A stretch of 64,000 nt of DNA from Naumovozyma dairenensis CBS 421 (Eukaryota > Ascomycota > Saccharomycetes > Saccharomycetales > Saccharomycetaceae): contig NC_016483.1 of NCBI RefSeq assembly GCF_000227115.2, positions 1,116,001-1,180,000 of the forward strand, read 5' to 3'. Of this stretch, positions 23,546-37,300 are shown piece after piece. Made by a program: the position numbers and the translations under genes. The first letter of the stretch is position 1, and each line of letters starts with the position of its first letter. The notes under the pieces are model-generated. The model ran no database searches and had not been told where the DNA came from. It was given only the letters and a program-made list of their open reading frames with translations.

Positions 23546-24506
23546 ATGAATAATTCAATGTATGGTTCACCATTTCCTAAATTGAATCCGAAAGTACATT
23601 ACAAGACTGCTTTGGAAAGGGCTGGATTCGATGTCAATCGTGGAGACAAACCTACATCTACTACTCGTATTCCATCTCCTCACAATACTTTACTCCCATC
23701 CTCTTATAATATCAATAGTAACCAACGACAAAGTCCAGTAGTATCAAAGATTACGGACCATGATAATGGTAAGAAGATGCCACATGTACCCATGAAATAT
23801 TCTCAAAAAAACATGAGTAATAGTGATCCAAATCTTTCAAAACAAAGAAATAATAATAACTTACAAGTCCTACATTCACAAGCAACAGGAAGTGGATCTT
23901 CATCCATGAAAACCCCACCTTCTATTACACATATTAGTAATAACCCATACATGCCCAATCCTAACAATACATATCATGCTTCATCAAATCCTGCATTATC
24001 ATCTTCAAAACAGCAACAACAACAACAACAACAACAACAGTTCAATGGAATACAGTCCTCACATTTATCTACATATACACAAAATACAAGCAATAATAAT
24101 ATGACTCAAACACCGATGAAACAAATGAATAATAATAAATATGATTCTATCAATAATATAGAAAAACATGAAAAAATATTAAGTCCCATAGAAAAAAGTT
24201 TCATGATGTTAACACAAAATGATACTTCCTCACATTTCTCCAATCATCAAAATGATCAACAACAACAACAAGAACAAGAAAATTCAGTCCCCTTCCAAGC
24301 TCACACTCATGAACATCAACCATCATTAACAGATATATCTTTCAATAATAACTATGAAGATACTTATAACAACAATCATACAGCTAATAATGATGATAAT
24401 ACTGATGCTGATAGTATTGCAAGTTTAAACTTGCAACCACAAGCTCCTCTCAATATAGCTTTGGAAAGTAAACCATTATTCTCATCCGCAGACGTGTCTT
24501 CTTCCG

Positions 24507-24537
<31 letters not shown>

Positions 24538-26206
24538 TTCTGTCTCAGAAAAACTATCCAATTCACCTTTAACTTCACCTATAAAATCTTCAAATATTCA
24601 TCATAAGCCAAGTTTCTCATTTGAAGATAGTAACTTAAATCATAATCATCCAACAGAACAGGAAACTATCGACAAAAATTCTATTCATTCTATCCTTGAT
24701 GAAAAAACTACTATACCGTTATCAATCACAAGTAGTAACGACCCTCCATTACCCCTAGAATCATCCAAAATACCCATTCAAGACTCAAATAATAATAATA
24801 ATAATAACAATAATAGTAATGCCATAAATAATGTTGATAATAACCAATGGACTCAACTCAATATTGCCGCCAACAATCATTCGAATGATAATAACACAAC
24901 AAACGATAATTTAAATGGTTTCATAGATACAAATACAAGCACAAGTACAAGTTTACAAGTAGAACAACTTATCGCTCAATTAGATGATGTTTCATTTTCA
25001 AGAAATGAAGAAATTGTTGCATCTTTAAAACAAAATCAAAATCAAAATCAAAATCAAAATGAAAAATATACAAAATTGACTGCCAATGATATATCAAAAC
25101 AACATATTAAAAAATCAAGCGCATATCTATCAGGATTCCCAGCATTAAGATCATCTACTTTCATTCCGCCAGTAGATGCTGATAATTCATTACCAAACAT
25201 ACATCAACAAAAACATTTATCCACAGATCAATCTTCAGAAAATACTACACCAACAACTACAAGTGGAACACCAATTTTTTATAAATTCAACACAACTTTG
25301 CCATCATCAATAACAACAAACAATCCAAGTGATTTAAATTTATCCCTCCCTAAGATATCAATATCACCTTCACCTTCACCATCACCATCACCTTCACATT
25401 CAGAAATCTCACCTGCAATACCGATACTATCACTTCCTACTGCATCAGTTCCTAGCATAAAAATACAATCTCCGTTAATTGAACATTCGCGCGTCTTCCA
25501 AAAGGATACAAACCAAAACAATAACATTACTACTAACTCATCAAGAGAAAAAAATGACTCTTTAAACGTAGACAATAAATCAATAACACAGAACATCACC
25601 ACGCCGTCTAATGGTATTGATAGGTCGCCAAGTGATTTGCATGGAAAGAAACATGAAAATATTTCTTCTCCTAAGGAAAAAAAAAAATTTCCACCAGGTG
25701 AAGGACCATGTAGAACATGTGGATTAGAAATAACAGGGAAGAAAATTTTCTCTAAAAATGATAATGAATTATCAGGACAATGGCATAGAGAATGTTTTCA
25801 ATGTACAAATTGTAAAATTAAATTCAATAAAAGGATCCCATGCTATATCTTAAATGATACTCCTTATTGTCAACAACATTTCCATGAAGAAAATAATAGT
25901 ATTTGTAAAATTTGTTCTAATTTTATTGAGGGGAAATGTTTAGAAAATGATAAATTGGAAAGATTCCATGTGGATTGTTTGAATTGTTTCATTTGTCATA
26001 AACAAATCTTGGATGAGTATTATATCTTTAATGATCATGTCCCATTATGTGCTGATCATGATATTGATGCTTTATTAAATGATGGTTTGCCAACAATTAA
26101 TAAAAAAACTGATAACTTGGATTTATTTGCAAATAATAATAAAATTATGAAAAGAAGAACAAGATTAATTGATTTTTCAAAAGAACAACAAGATGATTTG
26201 TTATAG
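23546..26206 (+). CDS. PXL1: LIM-domain paxillin-like protein Pxl1
   Basis: This 886-residue protein (706 in S. cerevisiae) has two C-terminal LIM domains. LIM1, about residues 720-775, begins CRTCGLEITG and continues WHRECFQCTNC...C..H. LIM2, about 785-845, has CKICSNFIEG, FHVDCLNCFIC and C.DH. The first 700 residues are low complexity: poly-Gln near 160 and 240, a Ser run near 325, Asn runs near 420 and an SPSPSPSPS stretch near 612. Pxl1 acts at sites of polarised growth and the bud neck with Rho-GTPase signalling. It is divergent from TGL4 as in S. cerevisiae (YKR089C-YKR090W). SRL3, the next gene in S. cerevisiae, is absent. Confidence 0.93.
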
Positions 26207-26544
26207 CAACGCTTTCCTCCGCCTTCAACTGGAAGCTGCGTAAGTACATACATACATAGTTTATAGACACTTTAAAAGAATCAAAAATACACAAAAATAA
26301 AAAAAATAAAAAATGCATTAGAAGTAAATAATAATATACATAATTGAAGAAAAACACTTACAAAAAAAAATTAGAGTCCTAAATGAGAAGACAAAACATA
26401 CAGTTTGATTCTACTTGTATTTTTTTTTTCTCCGTTCATGCCGTTCGTCGATAGTTTGTGCACGACACACCTATTTTTTTTTTTAAAGAGTGATTTTCCA
26501 TTTGGTCTTTTTTTCTTTTCTTTTTTCATAATCCATGCTCTTAA
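26207..26544. other. PXL1-SRP40 spacer; SRL3 absent
   Basis: Only 338 bp separate the 3' ends of PXL1 and SRP40. It is A/T-rich with T runs and contains no ORF, so the SRL3 gene found here in S. cerevisiae has been lost. Confidence 0.6.
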
Positions 26545-27690
26545 TTAATCTTGGAATTTATATGAACCAGAAGCCATAGTAATGGAACCACCTCTATAAG
26601 AGCCTCTTTTCATTTTATTTTTATTCTTTGTAAAATCTTTACCTCTTACTCTACCTAATTTTTCATTAGCCATTTCACCCCATGTACCAGCAGCTCCCTT
26701 ATATGTATTATCAGTTAATTCCCATGCTTCAAATGCAATTTTTTCCCTTTCAATTCTTGAGAAATGTTTCCTTTGACCTTCTTTTATTTCATCTGTACCT
26801 GCTGAAATATTTAATTTAGTTGATGAATTTGAATTTGAATTTGATAATACTGTGTCATCATCATTTGTTTCAGTATCTTGTTTCTTAGTCACTGGAATTT
26901 CGTCATTGTCATTTTCCTGTGTAGAATCTTCAATTTCATCTCTGGATCTCTTTTTAGAAACAGGCTCATTTTCTTTTTCAGCTTCAGATTCAGCTTCAGA
27001 ATCGCTTGAGCTTGAGCTAGAGCTTGAATCACTCGAGCTAGAGTCAGATTCAGAATCACTTGAACTAGAACTGGAACTGGAACTAGAACTTGAATCGCTT
27101 GAATCAGAATCGCTTGAATCAGAATCACTTGAACTGGAACTAGAACTGGAACTAGAACTGGAGTCACTGGAGCTAGCGCTTGAATCGGAATCGCTTGAAC
27201 TAGAACTAGAGCTTGAATTGCTTGAATTGCTTGAATCGCTTGAATCGGAATCAGAATCAGATTCACTAGAACTAGAACTAGAACTAGATTCGGAACTGGA
27301 ACTGGAACTGGAACTAGAACTTGAACTAGATTCTGAGTCTGAATCAGAAGAAGAAGAAGAAGATGATGATGAAGAATCAGAACTGGAACTGGAACTGGAA
27401 CTGGAACTGGAGCTAGAACTTGAATCGGTGTCAGAATCAGAAGAAGAAGATGAGGAGCTATCAGATCCAGTCTTCTTTGTAACCTTTTTAGTTTTTTCGT
27501 CTTCAGAATCTGATGAAGAAGAACTGGAGCTGGAGCTGGAGCTGGAGCTAGAGCTAGAGCTAGAGCTAGAACTAGAACTAGAACTAGAACTTGAGCTTGA
27601 ATCAGATTCTGAGCTAGACAAAGCTTCTTTCTTCTTTTCTTTTTCACTCAATTTTGGTAATTTTTCATCCTTCTTTTGTTTAATAGACAT
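26545..27690 (-). CDS. SRP40: Nucleolar Ser-rich protein Srp40 (Nopp140-like)
   Basis: This 381-residue protein (406 in S. cerevisiae) starts with a lysine-rich segment ending in PKLSEKEKKKE. It is then about 210 residues of Ser broken by Asp/Glu pairs (casein-kinase-2-type acidic Ser tracts), and ends in the highly conserved SRP40/Nopp140 C-terminal domain from about residue 305: KHFSRIEREKI, FEAWELTDNTYKGAAGTWGE, KLGRVRGKDFTKNKNKMKRG and YKFQD. Srp40 is a nucleolar chaperone linked to snoRNP and pre-ribosome assembly. The repeat DNA makes long open frames on the other strand and in a second minus frame; these are shadows. Confidence 0.96.
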   Translation of the reverse strand: MSIKQKKDEKLPKLSEKEKKKEALSSSESDSSSSSSSSSSSSSSSSSSSSSSSSSSSSSSDSEDEKTKKVTKKTGSDSSSSSSSDSDTDSSSSSSSSSSSSSSSDSSSSSSSSSSDSDSESSSSSSSSSSSSSESSSSSSSSESDSDSDSSDSSNSSNSSSSSSSSDSDSSASSSDSSSSSSSSSSSSDSDSSDSDSSDSSSSSSSSSSSSDSESDSSSSDSSSSSSSSDSEAESEAEKENEPVSKKRSRDEIEDSTQENDNDEIPVTKKQDTETNDDDTVLSNSNSNSSTKLNISAGTDEIKEGQRKHFSRIEREKIAFEAWELTDNTYKGAAGTWGEMANEKLGRVRGKDFTKNKNKMKRGSYRGGSITMASGSYKFQD

Positions 27691-29641
27691 GTTGATTAAA
27701 TGAATGAATTTCTGTACGGTTCTCTAATATATATTGCTAAGAATTATGTTTGGAAGAAAAACAAACTATAATAATATAAGTTGTCACTAAGTAAAGTCTT
27801 AACTCATCTCTGTGTCGTTAAATAAATCGAGGATCTTATTATTGATGTTTAATTTTCGAGATTCCGAATTTTTCGAAAAAAATAAAAAATAAAAAAATGT
27901 TTTGAAAAATTTGAAAAATCCCCGAAATCTGACAAAAATGAAAAAAAACAAAACTGGAGCTGTATGTATGTGTGCAGTTAAATGGAGAACTTCAACGTTT
28001 ACAAGTGTGCATATGTTAAGGACATAGATCAAGAGCACCATTTTCTCATTAGAATGGCATCTGAATTTTTCTTGAATTATATTTAGCTATGCTATATCAT
28101 ACCTTTGATGGAGTTTGTCTATAATAATCAATGTATACCCTCTTAATAACACTTTTGCACCCAAACCTCTCAAAACAGTCCAGTTTTTTTTCTGAAATTT
28201 CGTGACACACAAATTGTAAGTAAACCTAACCCTTCCCATAATCCATATACACTTAGAATTATATGGAAACAGATCCATTCAACAGGACGGACTGTAATGG
28301 AATGAATTACGTGTATCAAGTAAAATTAAGAAAGAACTGTACTGAGGAGACCCTTCAGTATCTTTGCTGGTAAAAAATGTCGCTGGTGTGCTCTCAAAAC
28401 TATAAAAGCAACCAGGATGGATACTTGGCTCACAAGTATAGGTGGAAGTACGGGCGCATGATAGTTCCTCTAATTTATTTTGAGATATCTTGATTTAACT
28501 GGATTATCTACAGCGATGTATACATCTCTTTGAAGATATAAAGTTCGATAGGGTGAAGCCATAAGTTAAGATGTGCATACAAATGTTTGGCAGGAGAATC
28601 TAGGGTCGTTACAGATACAAGTTCAACGAAAATGAAAGGTGTAACCATTTAACTCGGTGACGTTGTAGGCCATATATTATACTTAGAATATACTACGTAG
28701 TTACAAATTTTGAAATCTTGACTCTTCAGTCTACAAATATACGCATGTACTTTTTATGATGACTTTTGAAGCTAGCCGGTATCGGAGCCGGTTGAGTCTA
28801 ATCGCCACAAACTATCTTACTGAAGCCGAACCGCAACGGTATACGTAAATGAAATGAACGGGAATCCCATCTTGAAAAAAATATACAAACACTATGTCCG
28901 TACATAGGTATGTGTTCTGTTTCCTACAATCGATACCCTTTGAAGAAAATACTGGTGAGTTCCAAAACTTGAGGAAAATGGAAAAATCAAAGGGGGAAAC
29001 AATCATGCTGACTCAGTTCTAAGAAAAATTACCTAGCAATTTGATGACACTCAAGCCAGCATTGATGAGTATGCCATACACATAATTGAAGAATAAACTA
29101 CATGAATTCACTTGATTAACCCAGACCAGAGAAATACCTTCCTTGTGAGCCACAACCAGACACACTTTTTCTCTCAGTTGTGAACATGCTTGACTGTAGT
29201 GGTGTTCAATACACGTTAATCTTTGGAAACTGACACAAAAGAATTGCCACCTTTAAGATTTAAGATATACGTAGTGCTAACCCCGAAGCTGGAATAAAGA
29301 CGAACTATTATACCGTACGGAGGACATCCGCACACCGCGGGGAGATTGAGGTGAAGGAACAGAAATATTTTGATGCCAAAAACGCCGAATGGCTTTCCTG
29401 GGAAAATGACCGCCAAGAACGAAGTTTACTAAAGAAATCCTGTAGAACCGCTCGACGAACCCGGTGCTGGAACGGCGCTGTTTGGAGAAAAATTAGTGTC
29501 AACGGGGTAGTTTGTCGCTGTAGAGGGGAGTTCCCCTTTGGGTACAGCGCAATTGTTGTTGTTGTTGTTGTTCTCTGTCTCTGATGTTCGCAGATGGGAA
29601 AAAAAGGACAAAATAGGTGTCAATGACTTTTCTTTGTTTGT

Positions 29642-29674
<33 letters not shown>

Positions 29675-30335
29675 AGGGCTGCTTCTGTTCTGTTCTGTTC
29701 TTCTACTCCTCTCTTCTCCACGACATTTTCGATGTGAAAATATGGATAACTCTACGAATATCTCTCTGCAATACTCCCAATAGGTACGTAATATCTCGAA
29801 CAAAATGATAAGAACAAAACTTTGCAAAGAGGAAAAAATGGAAAATATTGAGGAAAGAGGATAAGAGAATAACAGGAAAAAGACAGACTATCTCTCTCGA
29901 GCCTGCTGGTCTCCACACCCTGCTCCTACCCTCTCCCGGGCCGATATCTAATGCCTGAGTAACTAGTGCGTATGTACGTAATCAATGTCTTATCACGATT
30001 TTACCGTTTTATCAGTCTGAGTCTTCCTTGATCATGATCAGTCAAATCTTTCTAGCTCATATTGTTCTATTATATATACTTCATGAAATATGATTCTTTC
30101 TTCTTCAAAAAAGTTTTTTATTGTTTTCTTGGCTCTGTTGTTGTTCCTTCAACTTTTGAATCGTCTTCAATCTAAAGTAACCAACTAACTAACTTTATTC
30201 TCATTAAATCTTATTAAAGAAATCCTACCTTTATTATTCAACAAATTCTTTGTCCCTTCTTTTTTTTTTTTTCTTCATTGCTAAACTAAAAATAAAAGCA
30301 TACTCATATTAGATACTAGATCAACCCAAATAATA
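27691..30335. other. Long intergenic region SRP40-PTR2
   Basis: 2.6 kb with no supported gene. Short ORFs at 28087-28278, 28812-29006, 29216-29827 show no domain pattern. Visible items: a near-palindrome CCGGTATCGGAGCCGG near 28779, a CGG-N7-CCG element at 29318-29330, a GTTGTT run near 29552-29571, a pure GA dinucleotide run at 29651-29675 in the transcribed direction of PTR2, and T-rich stretches just before PTR2. The length is unusual for this genome outside the island and the right end. Confidence 0.5.
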
Positions 30336-32195
30336 ATGACACGGGACGTGCAATCTATTAACACTCCTGAAATACGGGACATTGTATTAAAAGATGAAAA
30401 GATAGAAGAAATTACTACTACCAAGAAGGAAACAAATGCCACTACAAGCAGCACGGAGGAAAAACTTCATGATGTGGAAACTTACAATTTATCTAATTCC
30501 GCTAATGATTCCACTAATGACTTCGATGATGATGAAATGGAAGAAGGTTATGAAGAACCTACTGATGAAGAATTGAACACTTTGAAACGTGTAGGAGGTA
30601 AGATCCCATTAAGATGTTGGTTAATTGGTGTGGTCGAATTAGCTGAAAGATTCTCTTATTATGGTCTTTCTGCTCCTTTCCAAAATTATATGCAAAATGG
30701 TCCCAACGATTCACCAAAGGGTGTATTAATGTTAAATAGTTCAGGTGCCACTGGTCTTTCTTATTTCTTCCAATTTTGGTGTTACGTGACTCCAGTCTTT
30801 GGTGGGTTCGTCGCTGATACATATTGGGGGAAATATAATTCCATCTCTGTGGGTACTGGATTTTATATCGTTGGTATTTTCATTCTTTTCATTACTGCTA
30901 TTCCAAGTATTGCCTCACAAAATGCTTCCCTTGGTGGATTTATCGTCTCCATTATCTTAATTGGTATAGGTACAGGTTTCATTAAGGCTAATTTGTCTGT
31001 TTTAATTGCTGATCAATTACCGAAAAGGAAACCAAGAGTCAAGATTTTGAAATCAGGTGAAAGAGTCATCGAAGATCCAAATATTACTTTACAAAATGTT
31101 TTCATGGTCTTTTATCTTATGATTAATATCGGATCAATGTCCGTTATGGCTACTACAGAATTAGAATCGCATAAGGGATTCTGGGCTGCTTATTTGTTAC
31201 CATTCTGTTTCTTTTGGATTGCTGTAGTGATTCTAGTCTTTGGTAGAAAATATTATGTTAAAGAAAAAATGGGTGATAACGTTGTCCAGAAGAGTTTTAA
31301 AGTTTGTTGGATTGTCGCTAAAAACAAGCTCGATTATAATGCTGCTAAACCATCTTATCATCCAGAAAGAAATTACCCATGGAATGATAGATTTGTTGAC
31401 GAAATGAAAAGAACAATAGCAGCATGTAAAGTTTTCGTTTTCTATCCAATTTATTGGGTCCAATACGGTAGTATGATTAGTACTTTTGTTACACAAGGTA
31501 GTACTATGGAATTACATGGTATTCCAAATGATTTCCTTCAAGTTTTCGATTCCATTGCTTTAATTATTTTCATTCCTATTTTCGAAAATTTCGTTTATCC
31601 ATTTATAAGAAGATTTACTCCAATTAGACCAATTACTAAGATCACTATAGGATTCTTCGTTGGTGGATGTGCCATGACCTGGGCCGCTGTTTTACAACAT
31701 TTCATTTATAATACAGGTCCATGTTACGATCATCCATTATCATGTGATACACCAAATAAAATCCACGTTGCATGGCAAATACCTGCATATGTGCTCATTG
31801 CCTTCTCTGAAATCTTTGCATCCATCACTGGATTAGAATACGCTTATTCTAAAGCTCCTCCATCTATGAAATCTTTCGTCATGTCAATCTTCCTATTGAC
31901 AAATGCCTTTGGGAGTATCCTAGGGATAGCTCTTTCATCAGTTACCGTTGATCCTAAATTCGTTTGGTTATTTGGTGGGTTAGCTGTTTCATGTGGTGTC
32001 ACAGGTATCTTATTTTGGTTATGTTTTAGAGGTTTAAATGCTACTGAAGAAGAAATGAATGCAATGGATTATGACGCTGAAATAGATGAACAATCCAAAA
32101 GACATTTGTCCTCTGGTGCTGATGACTTAGAAATTTTACCAGGACCTGATAATAATAATTGGAGAACATCATCATTATCTCATAGTGATATGTGA
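30336..32195 (+). CDS. PTR2: Di/tripeptide proton symporter Ptr2
   Basis: This 619-residue POT-family transporter (601 in S. cerevisiae) imports di- and tripeptides with protons across the plasma membrane. About 12 membrane segments are visible. The first PTR2 signature is present as LAERFSYYGLSAPFQNYM (about residues 104-121) with downstream GGFVADTYWGKY, and the second as FMVFYLMINIGSM (about residue 260). The N-terminal 70 residues are acidic and Lys-containing, consistent with ubiquitin-driven endocytosis sites. In S. cerevisiae PTR2 is induced by extracellular amino acids and dipeptides (Ssy1-Ptr3-Ssy5, Stp1/2, Cup9). Position between SRP40 and RPL40B matches YKR093W. Confidence 0.97.
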   Translation: MTRDVQSINTPEIRDIVLKDEKIEEITTTKKETNATTSSTEEKLHDVETYNLSNSANDSTNDFDDDEMEEGYEEPTDEELNTLKRVGGKIPLRCWLIGVVELAERFSYYGLSAPFQNYMQNGPNDSPKGVLMLNSSGATGLSYFFQFWCYVTPVFGGFVADTYWGKYNSISVGTGFYIVGIFILFITAIPSIASQNASLGGFIVSIILIGIGTGFIKANLSVLIADQLPKRKPRVKILKSGERVIEDPNITLQNVFMVFYLMINIGSMSVMATTELESHKGFWAAYLLPFCFFWIAVVILVFGRKYYVKEKMGDNVVQKSFKVCWIVAKNKLDYNAAKPSYHPERNYPWNDRFVDEMKRTIAACKVFVFYPIYWVQYGSMISTFVTQGSTMELHGIPNDFLQVFDSIALIIFIPIFENFVYPFIRRFTPIRPITKITIGFFVGGCAMTWAAVLQHFIYNTGPCYDHPLSCDTPNKIHVAWQIPAYVLIAFSEIFASITGLEYAYSKAPPSMKSFVMSIFLLTNAFGSILGIALSSVTVDPKFVWLFGGLAVSCGVTGILFWLCFRGLNATEEEMNAMDYDAEIDEQSKRHLSSGADDLEILPGPDNNNWRTSSLSHSDM

Positions 32196-32915
32196 TCGTT
32201 CGTTTGTATTTTATTATTAATAATATTATTATTGTTGGTATCTGTGCATTCTTTCATTTTTATGACCCCCCCTCCCCCCTCCCCTTTTATTCTCACATCC
32301 TATGACGTTTTGATATATAGTTATATATTCTGTATGATATAAAAAAATATAATTCATTAAATTACGAATTTTTCACGATTCTTGATTATCTCATAGCACA
32401 AAATTTGTGTATCATTCCTTCTTTCCTGACACCTTGAAACTCGAGATATAGAATGTCAAACGAGGGCCTGTGATGTTTTTTATTATTTGGCGATTGAATA
32501 CGTAAAGGATTTTTTACTACGTATGGCATTTTTTTTTCAAACTCTGGCGTCACAGTTTCTATTTAGTGATGTCTATTGGATGAAGCGCATTGATTGATTA
32601 TGCCTCTTAAGACGCGGACATTTAGGCTGTTTAACAGGACATCTTGGTTTACACTTCTATCCCACCTGAGTCCGTACGTACGAACTTAAAGTTCTTTGAT
32701 ATATTCAATTCTAAACAAAAACCCTACGTAGTGAGTAAAAGTATTTCTAAATATTTAATTGATTAATTAACTTTGCAATGAATTTTTAAATTTTTTATAT
32801 TATTTATTTTTTGGTCCTAAAGAAAATTAAAGATGTACTTTATTTATTCCCATAAAAAGTGAATGAACAGAAATGAACATGTAACATAATAACAAATGAT
32901 AAAATAATAACGCGA
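32196..32915. other. PTR2-RPL40B spacer
   Basis: 720 bp between convergent 3' ends. It holds C-rich runs near 32267-32284, a T run near 32530, and the segment 32651-32671 shared with 2395-2415. No gene seen. Confidence 0.5.
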
Positions 32916-33634
<719 letters not shown>

Positions 33635-33977
33635 CTTTGAATCTTGGTCTTTTTACCCAATTAACCTTAATATCTAAGTCAAAAGATCACTATTCGTTAA
33701 GTATATCTCAGTTTACCAAGTGACCCTCTTGTTGATCTAACCAATCTCACCGTAACAGGCTAGCTAGCTAATACGTGATCCCACCACACAATACAGTGTG
33801 TTACTGCTGGAAATTTCACCCGGCAAAGCCCCTACGTACTACCCGGAGAAACACAGAAACAAAAAATATATTGTTGCGTCTTTAGAATTAGACTCCATTC
33901 ACCGAGTTTCATCGGGTTTTGATCTCCGAACGGGAAACATTCCAAAAAAAAAATGGAACTTGAAAATCTAATTTGTA

Positions 33978-33990
33978 ACACCCACACCTT
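33978..33990 (+). promoter_or_regulatory. Candidate Rap1 site of RPL40B promoter
   Basis: ACACCCACACCTT fits the Rap1 consensus ACACCCRYACAYM closely. It lies about 345 bp upstream of the RPL40B start, in the spacer shared with MLP1. Rap1 controls most yeast ribosomal-protein genes. A CA dinucleotide run at about 34124-34147 lies nearby. The remaining 720 bp of the spacer hold no gene. Confidence 0.5.
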
Positions 33991-34357
33991 CTCTAGCTGC
34001 CAATAATGCACGGATGTTATTAAAAAACGCTGTCACATAAATGGGATTTGAAAACTGCTAACAACAGAATAGAACTAAAGCAAATAACTTAACTCAAAGT
34101 TAACGTTAACTAAATGCAAAGGGCACACACACACACACTCACACACAGTCAAAATCTTGGAGAAAAATAAGATAGGAATCGTCCAATTGGTCATCTTACG
34201 ACTGATAGAGAACAATATTCTGCATCTAGTACAACTACAACCATTCTACGCGTCCGTTGTATGAATTGAACACGTCAAATAGCCCATATTTCATTAACAA
34301 ACTACCAAGAAAACTTGGGTGCCCAAATAGAGTTATCTTAACCACATTAATTAAAGT

Positions 34358-37300
34358 ATGTTAGGGTTTCAGGAACCCACTACAGACTCTAACAAGAACC
34401 CATTATCATCAGCTACCATCGCAAAAGTTGCTTCTTTTCTAGATACATCTCCCGATGTGGTTCAAACTTTGGATGAAACTATATTGAAATCCTTAAATAA
34501 TAGATTCGATGAATTCAACCATATAGAAAATGAACAAATCAAAATCAGTACGGAATTAGAAGTCACTAAGAAAACCAATAATACTACCATTAAAAAATTG
34601 AAAAATGAATTGACGGAACTTATAGACTCTTATGAATCTGTTTGTAAAGAAAAAGAAGATGCCTATAAAAAAATTGCGGAAGAAGAAGAAAAGAAAATTG
34701 ATAATAGAGATGAATTAGAATCTAAATTGATTCAAATCCATTCCTTAGAAGAAAATGTATCAGAATTGCAATCCAAAAAACAAGAATTGATTAAATCACT
34801 GGATGATCGAATAACTGAATTGAATGAATATCGTCATAATATCGAATTATTAAATAATGAAAAATCGAAAACAAGAAACAAAATTTTACAATTAGAAAAT
34901 GAAAATCAAGATTTGAAAATTAATGATTTATCACAAAGAACACAATTAGAAAGATTATCTCAAGAACTTGAAACGATTAATAAAGAAAAATTATGGTTAG
35001 AGGAAAGACTCGGAGAAAAAGGTGAACAATTTGATTCTTATAGAGAGAAAAGTATAAATGAAAATCAGGATCTTAAATTACAATTAAATACTGTTAAAAA
35101 TGAGTTGGATCAAATGAAATCTACTAATTGTGTCTTGCAAGAAAGAACTGATGAATTATCCAACAAGTTAAGAGATACATCCACCAATTTGAAAAATATC
35201 CAACAATCACGTAATAATGATAAAGCCACTCATGAAAAGGAACTGACGTTGAAACAACAATTGATTGTTGTTTTGCAATCGCAACTCAATGAATTACAAA
35301 GAGAAAATGGAAATGAACTCTCATTGACAGTATCAGATACAGCATCTTCTTCCCGTAAGGATAGCGACTTTACAAGGGAAATAAATGACTTAAAGAATCA
35401 ATTAAATCATGTTCAAGAAAGAAATGTAGAATTAGAATTCAAATTAAGGAAAAGTGAAGATTATACAGCTGTGTCTAATTCAACATCTTCTGATGATCTA
35501 AGAAACTCCTTAGCTAAAGCGTATGATGATATTGACGTATTGAAGAAGAAATTGAATGATGAACAATCACAAAGAGAGAATTTCGAGAAGAATCTGGAAG
35601 AATTTATGGATGACTTAGAGACTGAATTACCAACATTAGAAGCATATAGACATAGAGCTGCTGCAAGAGAAGAAGAATTAAAGGAAGCAACACTATTGTT
35701 AGAGAAGGCTAACAAAGAAAAGTCATTGGTTTCCTCTGAACTAAATCAAGCTCAAAGCAGGATACAATCGATTGAACAAGAGATTAAATTAGTGGCGAAA
35801 CAAAGGTCTGATTTAGCCAATCAATTACAATTTTTCCTCGTACATAACTCTGTTGCAAATGATTCTGCAGGTCCATTAACAGATGAAGAAGTCAAATTTA
35901 TTCGAAATATAATACAAGAAGATGATGAAATGCACGACAAAGAAACAGACACTCAAAAAGTTATTTCTGAAAGATTGACCAAATTCAAAGATATCATTGA
36001 ACTTCAGCAAAAAAATATGGAGTTATTAAAAACAACCAGAGAATTGGCCACTAAATTGGAAGAAGAGGATAAAATCAAACAAGCTGAAAAAAGCAGAATA
36101 GAAGAGGAAACCATAGCTGAAGCTAAAGAAGCTATATTAACTTTACAAAACTACAATAGTTCTTTGACTGCCAAAATTGCTGCTTTAACAAAAGAACTTG
36201 AAACTTATAAAGTACTATCCAACACTGAAGATTCTTCAACTCCAGCTGATTTTGACAAACAACGTGAACAAAGAGAAATCGAACATACTCAATTGGTTAA
36301 AGAACTTGAAACCCGTATAGCTTCTATCATTCAAGAATCCAAAGAAAATGCCAATATTTTGAATGATAAGATATTTGCACTTGATGAAAAAAACAATCAT
36401 ATATCTATTGAACTAGCGAGAGAGAAATCAGCAAAACAATTGGCTGAAGAAAGATTGAAGCTGTTACAGAAATCTATGGATATGACTATTACTGAAAATG
36501 AAAGACTTCAAAAAAGATTAAATTCATTACGTAATGTAGTTGTTGAACAAGATAAGAGAACGCATGAAACAATCAATTCCTTAATAAAAACTAGGTCAGA
36601 ACTAGCCACTGTAGAAAACAAATGGAACGTATCTCAGAACGAAATAAAATTACTTCATTCTTCTGAGGAAATGTTGAAGAATGAACTAACAAGACTAAAT
36701 GAGGAAAAGAATTCCATGAAATTATTAGTGACTCGTTTACAAACGTTACAGTCAGAACGTGAACATTTGTTATCTACTACTCAAGATAAATTCAATAAAG
36801 AACTAAATGATTTGGAAGGTACTTGCAATGATCTACGTAAAAAATTAAAAGAAGCTGAAGAAAACTATGGATCATTGATGGAGGAGACTACTGAACTAAA
36901 GGATGACTTTCGACAGAAGAAAAAATCTTTAAAAGAGGAAATGAGCAATGTGGAAAAGAGATATTCTGAAATAGTAGAGAAAGAACGGGAAACAAAGTGG
37001 GAAAACACCCGCTTAACCAAACAGTTAAAGGAAAAAACTGAACTTATTGAAAAATATAAGGCAGCAAGTGACGATGAGGGGAAACTTGAAGAGATTTCAT
37101 CGTTACAAAAAGAGTTACAAGTTTTGAAAAACGAATTAACAGAATCCTATTCTCAAACAGAAAGTTATAGAAAAGATATTGAGCTTTTAAATCAATCTAT
37201 TGCAGATATAAATAAACAAGTTCTTAATAAAGAAGCTGCATTCAAAGAAAGAATTACAGAAGTTGAATTAGCAAAGAATAATATAGCAGATTCCAATACT

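Noticed and set aside
26852..27703. 283-aa plus-strand ORF (and a 252-aa ORF at 26889-27647, minus)
   Set aside because: Both are shadows of the SRP40 Ser/Asp/Glu repeat: they read only as Glu/Leu or Val/Leu/Pro repeats, while SRP40 carries the conserved C-terminal domain.
28774..28800. G+C-rich near-palindrome that might be a structured RNA
   Set aside because: Only about 16 bp, with no A/B boxes, snoRNA boxes or terminator near it.
29429..29827. 132-aa minus ORF over the GA run
   Set aside because: The frame is held open by the dinucleotide repeat (Ser-Leu repeats); no conserved features.
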